From Gordius sp. MW1 (lineage: Eukaryota; Nematomorpha; Gordioida; Gordea; Gordiidae), in contig OZ038529.1 of the NCBI GenBank assembly GCA_964036665.1, positions 15,570,060-15,634,059 on the forward strand: DNA of 64,000 nucleotides, given 5' to 3'. This document shows positions 1 through 7,199 of the stretch, in pieces. The first letter of the stretch is position 1, and each line of letters starts with the position of its first letter. A program made the position numbers and the translations under genes. The notes under the pieces were generated by a model. It ran no database searches, had not been told where the DNA came from, and worked only from the letters and a program-made list of their open reading frames with translations.

Positions 1-7
1 CACTCAC

Positions 8-46
8 GTTGCGATACAACAAACTAATCGCAACAATAAAACGTTG
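8..46. other. Conserved dyad at the monomer start (example copy)
   Basis: GTTGCGAT at 8-15 and ATCGCAAC at 27-34 form a perfect 8-bp inverted repeat around an 11-nt loop. The CAAC ending the right arm (31-34) can also pair with GTTG at 43-46. The same core recurs in nearly every monomer of the window. About a third of copies read GATGCAAC instead of GATACAAC. This leaves the 8-bp arms intact and adds a tighter GTTGC-GAT-GCAAC hairpin. Protein binding or cruciform formation is an inference only. Confidence 0.75.
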
Positions 47-168
47 TCTTTTGTCAAAATGATAGTTCTCGCAGCTTAAAACCTCTTTGCGGAAGTGAAT
101 CGAGGATAATAGGATTCTCAGATTGGCTTACTTTTATATATTTTTTTACGCTCTTTCACATAGAATCG

Positions 169-213
169 AAAAAAATAAATATTTTTACCTCAAAATTTTT
201 CACATATTTTTCT
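169..213. other. Spaced A/T tracts in each monomer (example copy), possible curved DNA
   Basis: After CATAGAATCG each monomer carries an A7 run, then T5, A4T5 and T5 tracts whose starts lie roughly 10-14 bp apart. This run is among the best-conserved stretches of the repeat. A few copies lose AAAA before TTTTTCAC (for example near 2600, 7340, 8360, 14210, 49300 and 60240). Tracts near the helical period are known to bend DNA; that they do so here is inferred. Confidence 0.55.
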
Positions 214-345
214 TTGGACCGTATTCATCCGATGAATGTTTTCGTTTTCAGACGTGGTTTCTATGATCCCAAGTAAAAATTTATCAGAATCTAAAAACTA
301 TTACTTTAAAATCATAATCGCATAGAGCAGTTTTCAAAAATTAAG

Positions 346-692
346 CACTCACGTTGCGATACAACAAACTAATCGCAACAATAAAACGTTGTCTTTTGTC
401 AAAATGAATATTTCTGGCAGCTTAAAACCTCTTTTCGGAAGTAAATCGAGGATAATAGGATTCTCAAATTGGCTTACTTTTATATATTTTTTTACGCTCT
501 TTCACATAGAATAGAAAAAAATAAATATTTTTATCTCAAAATTTTTCACATATTTTCTTTGAACCGTATTCATCCGATGAAAGTTGTCGTTTTCAGACGT
601 GGTTTCTATGATCCCAAGTAAAAATTTATCAGAATCTAAAAACTATTACTTTGAAATCATGATCGCATAGAGCCATTTTGAAAAATTAAGCA
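346..692 (+). repeat. Representative satellite monomer with landmarks
   Basis: A typical ~344-bp unit, given as a guide to the array. In order it contains: the dyad core GTTGCGAT/ATCGCAAC; a second GTTG in AAACGTTGTC; a variable site after GTCAAAATG; the CTCGCAGC or CTGGCAGC motif; a site alternating TTGCGG or TTTCGG; GTC/GTG/GTAAATCGAGGATAATAGG; the TTTATATATTTTTT tract; CTCTTTCACATAGAATCG; an A/T-tract run; TTTG(A/G)ACCGTATTCATCCGATG; TTTTCAGACGTGG; TTTCTATGATCCCAAG; and a polymorphic tail GCATAGAGCC, GCATAATGCA, GCATAATGGA or GCATATTTTC. These linked variants define the higher-order units. Confidence 0.9.
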
Positions 693-3600
693 TCACGTTG
701 CGATGCAACAAACTAATCGCAACAATAAAACGTTGTCTTTTGTTAAAATGATAGTTCTCGCAGCTTAAAACCTCTTTGCGGAAGTGAATCGAGGATAATA
801 GGAATCTCAGATTGGCTTACTTTTATATATTTTTTACGCTCTTTCACATAGAATCGAAAAAAATAAATGTTTTTACCTCAAAATTTTTCACATATTTTTT
901 TTTGAACCGTATTCATCCGATGAAAGTTGTCGTTTTCAGACGTGGTTTCTATGATCCCAAGTAAAAATTTATCAGAATCTAAAAACTATTACTTTGAAAT
1001 CATGATCGCATAGAGCCATTTTGAAAAATTAAGCATCACGTTGCGATGCAACAAACTAATCGCAACAATAAAACGTTGTCTTTTGTTAAAATGATAGTTC
1101 TCGCAGCTTAAAACCTCTTTGCGGAAGTGAATCGAGGATAATAGGAATCTCAGATTGGCTTACTTTTATATATTTTTTACGCTCTTTCACATAGAATCGA
1201 AAAAAATAAATGTTTTTACCTCAAAATTTTTCACATATTTTTTTTTGAACCGTATTCATCCGATGAAAGTTGTCGTTTTCAGACGTGGTTTCTATGATTA
1301 TAAGTAAAAATTTATCAGAATCTGAAAACTACTACTTTGAAATCATGATCGCATAATGCATTTTTGAAAAATTAAGCACTCACGTTGCGATACAACAAAC
1401 TAATCGCAACAATAAAACGTTGTCTTTTGTCAAATTGATAGTTCTCGCAGCTTAAAACCTCTTTTCGGAAGTCAATCGAGGATAATAGGATTCTTAAATT
1501 GGCTTACTTTTATATATTTTTTCATGCTCTTTAACATAGAATCGAAAAAAATAAATATTTTTCCCTCAAAATTTTTCACATATTTTTCTTTGGACCGTAT
1601 TCATCCGATGAAAGTTGTCGTTTTCAGACGTGGTTTCTATGATCCCAAGTAATAATTTATCAGAATCTGAAAACTATTACTTTGAAATCATGATCGCATA
1701 GAGCCATTTTGAAAAATTAAGCATCACGTTGCGATGCAACAAACTAATCGTAACAATAAAACGTTGTCTTTTGTTAAAATGATAGTTCTCGCAGCTTAAA
1801 ACCTCTTTGCGGAAGTGAATCGAGGATAATAGGAATCTCAGATTGGCTTACTTTTATATATTTTTTACGCTCTTTCACATAGAATCGAAAAAAATAAATG
1901 TTTTTACCTCAAAATTTTTCACATATTTTTTTTTGAACCGTATTCATCCGATGAAAGTTGTCGTTTTCAGACGTGGTTTCTATGATCCCAAGTAAAAATT
2001 TATCAGAATCTGAAAACTATTACTTTGAAATCATGATCGCATAATGCATTTTTGAAAAATTAAGCACTCACGTTGCGATACAACAAACTAATCGCAACAA
2101 TAAAACGTTGTCTTTTGTCAAAATGATAGTTCTCGCAGCTTAAAACCTCTTTTCGGAAGTCAATCGAGGAAAATAGGATTCTTAAATTGGCTTACTTTTA
2201 TATATTTTTTTATGCTCTTTAACATAGAATCGAAAAAAATAAATATTTTTACCTTAAAATTTTTCACATATTTTTCTTTGGACCGTATTCATCCGATGAA
2301 AGTTGTCGTTTTCAGACGTGGTTTCTATGATCCCAAGTAATAATTTATCAGAATCTGAAAACTATTACTTTGAAATCATGATCGCATAGAGCCATTTTGA
2401 AAAATTAAGCATCACGTTGCGATGCAACAAACTAATCGCAACAACAAAACGTTGTCTTTTGTCAAAATGATAGTTCTCGCAGCTTAAAACCTCTTTTCGG
2501 AAGTCAATCGAGGATAATAGGATTCTCAAATTGGCTTACTTTTATATATTTTTTCATGTTGTTTCACATAGAATCGAAAAAAATAAATATTTTTACCTCA
2601 TTTTTCACATATTTTTCTTTGAACCGTATTCATCGGATGAAAGTTGTCGTTTTCAGACGTGGTTTCTATGATCCCAAGTAAAAATTTATCAGAATCTAAA
2701 AACTATTAGTTTGAAATCATAATCGCATAGAGCAGTTTTCAAAAATTAAGCACTCACGTTGCGATACAACAAACTAATCGCAACAATAAAACGTTGTCTT
2801 TTGTCAAAATGATAGTTCTCGCAGCTTAAAACCTCTTTTTGGAAGTCAATCGAGGATAATAGGATTCTCAAATTTTTTCATGCTCTTTCACATAGAATTG
2901 AAAAAAATAAATATTTTTACCTCAAAATTTTTCACATATTTTTCTTTGAACCGTATTCATCCGATGAAAGTTGTCGTTTTCAGACGTGGTTTCTATGATC
3001 CCAAGTAAAAATTTTTTAGAATCTAAAAACTATTACTTTGAAATCATAATCGCATAGAGCAGTTTTCAAAAATTCAGCACTCACGTTGCGATACAACAAA
3101 CTAATCGCAACAATAAAACGTTGTCTTTTGTCAAAATGATAGTTCTCGCAGCTTAAAACCTCTTTGCGGAAGTCAATCGAGGATAATAGGATTCTCAAAT
3201 TGGCTTACTTTTATATATTTTTTTACGCTCTTTGACATAGAATCGAAAAAAATTAATAGTTTTACCTCAAAATTTTTCACATATTTTTCTTTGGACCGTA
3301 TTCATCCGATGAAAGTTGTCGTTTTCAGACGTGGTTTCTATGATCCCAAGTAATAATTTATCAGAATCTGAAAACTATTACTTTGAAATCATGATCGCAT
3401 AGAGCCATATTAAGCACTCACGTTGCGATACAACAAACTAATCGCAACAATAAAACGTTGTCTTTTGTCAAAATGATAGTTCTCGCAGCTTAAAACCTCT
3501 TTGCGGAAGTGAATCGAGGATAATAGGATTTTCAAATTGGCTTACTTTTATATATTTTTTTACGCTCTTTCACATAGAATCGAAAAAAATAAATATTTTT

Positions 3601-4900
3601 ACCTCAAAATTTTTCACATATTTTTCTTTCAACCGTATGCATCCGATGAAAGTTCTCGTTTTCAGACGTGGTTTCTATGATCCCAAGTAATAATTTATCA
3701 GAATCTGAAACCTATTACTTTGAAATCATGATCGCATAGAGCCATTTTGAAAAATTAAGCATCACGTTGCGATGCAACAAACTAATCGCAACAATAAAAC
3801 GTTGTCTTTTGTCAAAATGATAGTTCTCGCAGCTTAAAACCTCTTTGCGGAAGTGAATCGAGGATAATAGGATTTTCAAATTGGCTTACTTTTATATATT
3901 TTTTTACGCTCTTTCACATAGAATCGAAAAAAATAAATATTTTTACCTCAAAATTTTTCACATATTTTTCTTTGGACCGTATTCATCCGATGAAAGTTGT
4001 CGTTTTCAGACGTGGTTTCTATGATCCCAAGTAATGATTTATCAGAATCTGAAAACTATTTCTTTGAAATCATGATCGCATAGAGCCATTTTGAAAAATT
4101 AAGCACTCACGTTGCGATGCAACAAACTAATCGCAACAATAAAACGTTGTCTTTTGTCAAAATGTTAGTTCTCGCAGCTTAAAACCTCTTTTCGGAAGTC
4201 AATCGAGGATAATAGGATTCTCAAAATGGCTTACTTTTATATATTTGTTCATGCTCTTTCGCATACTATCGAAAAAAATAAATATTTTTACCTCAAAATT
4301 TTTCACATATTTTTCTTTGAACCGTATTCATCCGATGAAAGTTGTCGTTTTCAGACGTGGTTTCTATGATCCCAAGTTAAAATTTATCAGAATCTCAAAA
4401 CTATTACTTTGAAATCATAATCGCATAGAGCAGTTTTCAAAAATTCAACACTCACGTTGCGATACAACAAACTCATCGCAACAATAAAACGTTGTCTTTT
4501 GTCAAAATGAATAGTTCTGGGAGCTTAAAACCTCTTTTCGGAAGTAAATCGAGGATAATAGGATTCTCAAATTGGCTTACTTTTATATATTTTTTTACGC
4601 TCTTTCACATACTTTCGAAAAAAATAAATATTTTTACCTCAAAATTTTTCACATATTTTTCTTTGAACCGTATTCATCCGATGAAAGTTGTCGTTTTGAG
4701 ACGTGGTTTCTATGATCCCAAGTAAAAATTTATCAGAATCTGAAAACTATTCCTTTGAAATCATGATCGCATAGAGCCATTTTGAAAAATTAAGCATCAC
4801 GTTGCGATGCAACAAACTAATCGCAACAATAAAACGTTGTCTTTTGTCAAAATGATAGTTCTCGCAGCTTAAAACCTCTTTTCGGAAGTCAATCGAGGAT

Positions 4901-4905
4901 AATAG
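4901..4905. repeat. Target-site duplication, left copy (AATAG)
   Basis: AATAG lies immediately before the left LTR and is repeated at 6916-6920 directly after the right LTR. It comes from the conserved satellite stretch GAGGATAATAGGATTCTC. Removing the 2010-bp element and one 5-bp copy leaves a 338-bp monomer. That is the length expected for this variant, which lacks 6 bp in its GCATATTTTC tail. A 6-bp duplication (AATAGT) cannot be excluded because both sides continue with T. Confidence 0.88.
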
Positions 4906-4984
4906 TTTTCTATACACCAATAAGTATAGAATTTAGAAATATTCATTTAGTTATTTTAGAATTTATTTATTCGTTTCAAGGTAT

Positions 4985-5007
4985 GTCCTCCCCCAAAAAG
5001 GGAGGAC
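4985..5007. other. Perfect GC-rich stem-loop in the left LTR
   Basis: GTCCTCCC (4985-4992) pairs with GGGAGGAC (5000-5007) around a 7-nt loop. It stands out as a GC-rich hairpin in AT-rich surroundings and is identical in the other LTR at 6452-6474. On the minus strand it lies downstream of AATAAA, so it could be an R/U5 structural element or a transcript end. It is followed by A/T sequence rather than a clean T-run, so it is not a bacterial terminator. Confidence 0.6.
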
Positions 5008-5034
5008 TGGATCTAGAACTCTCCGGTAATAAAC

Positions 5035-5040
5035 TTTATT
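5035..5040 (-). promoter_or_regulatory. AATAAA polyadenylation-like signal in the left LTR
   Basis: TTTATT on the plus strand gives AATAAA on the minus strand, inside the downstream LTR and upstream of the stem-loop at 4985-5007. This is a plausible 3'-end signal for the element transcript. The identical motif lies at 6502-6507 in the other LTR. Chance occurrence is likely in AT-rich sequence, so support is mainly positional. Confidence 0.4.
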
Positions 5041-5448
5041 AATATCAGATCAAAAAAAATATAACTATCTTTACAAATATATAACTGACTTTTACAAACA
5101 ATTCGTACTTTAAATAGCAGGAATAATAATGATGATGGTTGATGTAAATAGGTAAACCATACAATAACGATCGGGGGTTGATTGAAGATGAAAATATGTA
5201 AACAACACCATCACGATCGGGGAGGGGGATTATAACAAACAAACGCGTTAGGACTGCGTGACAATAAATTTGAATAGTCATACAACTAGCAAGGGGAGGG
5301 TAATAAAACTAAAAGGGTAATTGAACAAGCCAAGAATAGTAATTAAAACACGAAAGGGGGGAAGAAAAATAGCTATATCATAAAACTAGAACTAAGCAAC
5401 CAAAACTGGATAAAACCAAAATTAAGAGGGGATTGGCGTTATGCCACA

Positions 5449-5462
5449 CCTTACCCTTTACC
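5449..5462 (-). other. Polypurine-tract-like sequence next to the 3' LTR
   Basis: On the minus strand this reads GGTAAAGGGTAAGG and abuts the TGTGGC start of the LTR. A purine-rich primer for plus-strand DNA synthesis is expected at exactly this place in LTR elements. Two T residues interrupt it. The opposite side of the interior has no comparable tract, which supports the minus-strand orientation. Confidence 0.6.
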
Positions 5463-5483
5463 AAATAACAAACTTGACCTTTA

Positions 5484-5918
5484 CTATTTCTGGCAATTTT
5501 GTAATCTCCACATTCCGGCTTTTTGACCGACCTTGATCTTGACATTGACCTTGCTATTAACATTGACCTTCATATTGACATCGATATTGACATTGACCTC
5601 GATATTGCCACTACTTCCCGACAAATTCCAAGGATGACTCATTGAGTTCAGAGCCTTATATACCCGAGGATGACTCAAAGAGTTCAGAGCCTCATATACC
5701 CGAGGATGACTCAAAGAGTTCAGAGCCTCAATACTCGGTTTAGTAGTACAATTGCAAACCAAAAAATCTCCGTCATGTCCTTCCTTCAAATTATTCATAT
5801 AAGCCACTTTACAAAAAAATGTCATTTCCTTCCTTCCAATTATCAATATGATCCACTTTACAAAAATCGCCTTTTCCCCTTTCATAAAATCATGCTTATA
5901 TCGCCCAATAATATTCAA
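5484..5918 (-). CDS. Unrecognised 144-codon frame in the LTR element interior
   Basis: An open frame on the element's sense strand, not recognised as any family. The N-terminal ~65 residues are lysine-rich and contain a CNC pair but no zinc-knuckle spacing. Residues ~63-98 are three 12-residue repeats (EALNSLSHPRVY type) encoded by the 36-bp tandem repeat. Residues ~105-130 are an alternating V-N/D/K stretch (VNVNIDVNMKVNVN type) encoded by a 12-bp-type repeat. Both repeats have periods divisible by three, so they keep the frame open without any need for selection. No gag, protease or polymerase motif is visible. It could be a degenerate gag remnant, a novel small protein or, most likely, a chance frame. 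Confidence 0.25.
   Translation of the reverse strand: MNIIGRYKHDFMKGEKAIFVKWIILIIGRKEMTFFCKVAYMNNLKEGHDGDFLVCNCTTKPSIEALNSLSHPRVYEALNSLSHPRVYKALNSMSHPWNLSGSSGNIEVNVNIDVNMKVNVNSKVNVKIKVGQKAGMWRLQNCQK
5524..5608. repeat. Imperfect 6/12-bp tandem repeat (GACATTGACCTT type)
   Basis: About seven imperfect 12-bp units of the form (G/A)A(C/T)ATTGACCTT, with TATTGACATC-type variants. It is the leftmost of five short tandem repeats inside the LTR element and encodes the V-N-V-K-like stretch in the minus-strand frame. Confidence 0.75.
5631..5735. repeat. 36-bp tandem repeat, about three copies
   Basis: AGGATGACTCA recurs at 5631, 5667 and 5703, exactly 36 bp apart. Units 2 and 3 are nearly identical; unit 1 differs in a few positions (ATTGAG for AAAGAG). 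The last unit ends early at CTCAATACTCGG. It encodes 12-residue repeats in the minus-strand frame. Confidence 0.9.
5772..5869. repeat. 49-bp tandem duplication
   Basis: GTCAT(G/T)TCCTTCCTTC begins at 5772 and 5821, 49 bp apart. The two copies share the TCCTTCCTTC start and a CCACTTTACAAAAA end, with several differences between. A weaker third copy may continue to about 5915. Confidence 0.7.
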
Positions 5919-6102
5919 CTAAACAAGGGGGGGGGTTAATATAAAATTGATTAATAACAATATAATAATCATATTAATGTAACACAATAATAATTTAGGT
6001 TTCAATTTAAATTATTTGCTTTCAGTGGGTTTTCACTCAATTTTACCAGACATTTTGGATATCTTCATTAATCCCCAATGGTTTAAGAATTTTTTTTTAT
6101 AC
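5919..6102. other. AT-rich element interior without recognised features
   Basis: Between the 49-bp and 66-bp repeats the only notable feature is a run of nine G residues at 5927-5935 followed by AT-rich sequence. No open frame of note or conserved motif is seen. The G9 run may be miscounted in the assembly. Confidence 0.5.
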
Positions 6103-6230
6103 CTTCCCTGAACATCGCCATTAGAATTTTTCAGAATTCCTTTATTGAATATTTTTCAGAATACCCAACTTCCCTGAAAATTGCCATCAGAATTTTTCAT
6201 AATTCCTTCATTGAATACTATTCAGAATAT
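6103..6230. repeat. 66-bp tandem duplication
   Basis: CTTCCCTGAA starts at 6103 and again at 6169. Both copies continue through GCCAT(T/C)AGAATTTTTCA, AATTCCTT(T/C)ATTGAATA and TTCAGAATA. Divergence is greater than between the 36-bp units. Confidence 0.75.
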
Positions 6231-6271
6231 CTGCTAAGAATTATTTGCTTTCGATGTGTCTGTCCATCGCT

Positions 6272-6356
6272 GCGGCGTGACTTTGCTTCCAGTGGATTCG
6301 AATAAAAAGCGGCGTGATTTTGCTTCCAGTCGATTCGAATAAAAAGCGGCGTGACT
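6272..6356. repeat. 37-bp tandem repeat, about 2.3 copies
   Basis: GCGGCGTGA recurs at 6272, 6309 and 6346, spaced 37 bp. Units 1 and 2 differ at only a few positions, and the third is cut off after GCGGCGTGACTTTG just before the right LTR. It is the most GC-rich part of the element interior and lies in what would be the 5' leader of the transcript. Confidence 0.88.
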
Positions 6357-6370
6357 TTGAGCTATCACCA
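6354..6370 (-). other. Possible primer-binding site (weak)
   Basis: On the minus strand the interior begins AT and then TGGTGATAGCTCAAAGT, two bases after the 5' LTR. Primer-binding sites normally start with TGG, complementary to the tRNA CCA end, within a few bases of the LTR. I could not match the rest to a known tRNA 3' end, so this rests on position and the TGG alone. Confidence 0.3.
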
Positions 6371-6372
6371 AT

Positions 6373-6915
6373 TTTTCTATACACTAATAAGTATAGAATT
6401 TAGAAATATTCATTTAGTTATTTTAGAATTTATTTATTCGTTTCAAGGTATGTCCTCCCCCAAAAAGGGAGGACTGGATCTAGAACTCTCCGGTAATAAA
6501 CTTTATTAATATCAGATCAAAAAAAATATAACTATCTTTACAAATATATAACTGACTTTTACAAACAATTCGTACTTTAAATAGCAGGAATAATAATGAT
6601 GATGGTTGATGTAAATAGGTAAACCATACAATAACGATCGGGGGTTGATTGAAGATGAAAATATGTAAACAACACCATCACGATCGGGGAGGGAGATTAT
6701 AACAAACAAACGCGTTAGGACTGCGTGACAATAAATTTGAATAGTCATACAACTAGCAAGGGGAGGGTAATAAAACTAAAAGGGTAATTGAACAAGCCAA
6801 GAATAGTAATTAAAACACGAAAAGGGGGAAGAAAAATAGCTATATCATAAAACTAGAACTAAGCAACCAAAACTGGATAAAACCAAAATTAAGAGGGGAT
6901 TGGCGTTATGCCACA
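6373..6915 (-). repeat. Right LTR (5' LTR of the minus-strand element)
   Basis: Direct repeat of the left LTR at a constant offset of 1467 bp, with no length difference. In the minus-strand reading it supplies the promoter region (U3) and the start of the transcript. No convincing TATA box or initiator could be singled out by eye because the LTR is very AT-rich. Its outer boundary at 6915 (GCCACA) is fixed by the following AATAG duplication and resumption of satellite sequence. Confidence 0.9.
6452..6474. other. Perfect GC-rich stem-loop in the right LTR
   Basis: Same 8-bp perfect stem and 7-nt loop as at 4985-5007, conserved without change between the LTRs. In the minus-strand reading this copy would lie within the 5' leader region of the transcript. 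Confidence 0.6.
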
Positions 6916-6920
6916 AATAG
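6916..6920. repeat. Target-site duplication, right copy (AATAG)
   Basis: AATAG directly follows the right LTR, and satellite sequence resumes as TATTCTCAAATTGG. The usual satellite base after AATAG is G; here it is T. This is either a variant of the target monomer or a later mutation. Confidence 0.88.
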
Positions 6921-7199
6921 TATTCTCAAATTGGCTTACTTTTATATATTTTTTCATGCTCTTTCACATACTATCGAAAAAAATAAATATTTTTACCTCA
7001 AAATTTTTCACATATTTTTCTTTGAACCGTATTCATCCGATGAAAGTTGTCGTTTTCAGACGTGGTTTCTATGATCCCAAGTAAAAATTTATCAGAATCT
7101 GAAAACTATTACTTTGAAATCATGATCGCATATTTTCAAAAATTAAGCATCACGTTGCGATACAACAAACTAATCGCAACAATAAAACGTTGTCTTTTG

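Larger units (their letters stand above)
1..4905 (+). repeat. Satellite array, left block (about 14 monomers of ~344 bp)
   Basis: Head-to-tail monomers start at about 1, 346, 691, 1036, 1379, 1721, 2063, 2406, 2751, 3076, 3411, 3756, 4101, 4445 and 4790. Each begins with the CACGTTGCGAT core and ends near AAAAATTAAGCA. Monomers at 691 and 1036 are a near-identical adjacent pair (TTAAAATG variant, AATCTCAGATT). The monomer at 2751 is shortened because the stretch between TCTCAAATT and TTTTTCATG is missing. The order of variants matches about 53.55-54.23 kb followed by 56.63-60.16 kb, so this block is a paralogue of the right end of the window. The 60-77 codon frames here are repeat shadows, not genes. 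Confidence 0.97.
4906..5448 (-). repeat. Left LTR (3' LTR of the minus-strand element)
   Basis: 543 bp, the same length as the repeat at 6373-6915. I see three substitutions between the two: ACACCAATAAG against ACACTAATAAG near the outer end, GAGGGGGATT against GAGGGAGATT, and CGAAAGGGGGG against CGAAAAGGGGG. On the minus strand it starts TGTGGCATAACGCC. It contains an AATAAA signal and a perfect 8-bp stem-loop (see separate entries). A short inverted repeat CTATAC/GTATAG (4910-4915 with 4924-4929) lies at the outer end. A 78-codon minus-strand frame inside it is present in both LTRs and has no recognisable product. Confidence 0.9.
4906..6915 (-). mobile_element. Non-autonomous LTR retrotransposon inserted in a satellite monomer
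   Basis: A 2010-bp insertion has two 543-bp direct terminal repeats around a 924-bp interior and a 5-bp target duplication. The minus-strand reading is favoured for two reasons. The LTR then begins TGTGGCATAAC, and the purine tract GGTAAAGGGTAAGG sits directly before the downstream LTR, as a polypurine tract should. No reverse transcriptase, integrase, protease or zinc-knuckle motif is seen, so it must depend on enzymes made elsewhere. The LTR 3' end (…GTATAGAAAA) lacks the usual CA. The superfamily cannot be assigned: 5-bp duplications are common to several LTR groups. The near-identical LTRs argue for a recent insertion. Confidence 0.88.

Noticed and set aside
1-345. CENP-B box in the monomer
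   Set aside because: No match to the known CENP-B box pattern (TTCG....A..CGGG) was found in typical monomers on either strand.
5045-5281. 78-codon minus-strand frame in the LTR, repeated at 6512-6748
   Set aside because: It is present twice only because the LTR is present twice. It has no recognisable motif, its composition is that of AT-rich noncoding DNA, and LTRs do not normally encode proteins.
5631-5735. CRISPR-like 36-bp repeat
   Set aside because: The 36-bp units are directly contiguous with no spacers, only about three copies exist, and they lie inside an LTR element.
5670-5939. 89-codon plus-strand frame in the element interior
   Set aside because: It runs antisense to the inferred element orientation, across the 36-bp and 49-bp repeats and the G9 run. 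It is a shadow of the repeats.
4906-6915. Plus-strand orientation of the LTR element
   Set aside because: No purine tract precedes the right LTR on the plus strand, and the plus-strand LTR would begin TTTTCTATA without TG. The minus strand gives TG and an adjacent purine tract.
4906-6915. DNA transposon or simple segmental insertion
   Set aside because: The termini are long direct, not inverted, repeats of equal length, with a 5-bp target duplication, which fits an LTR element.
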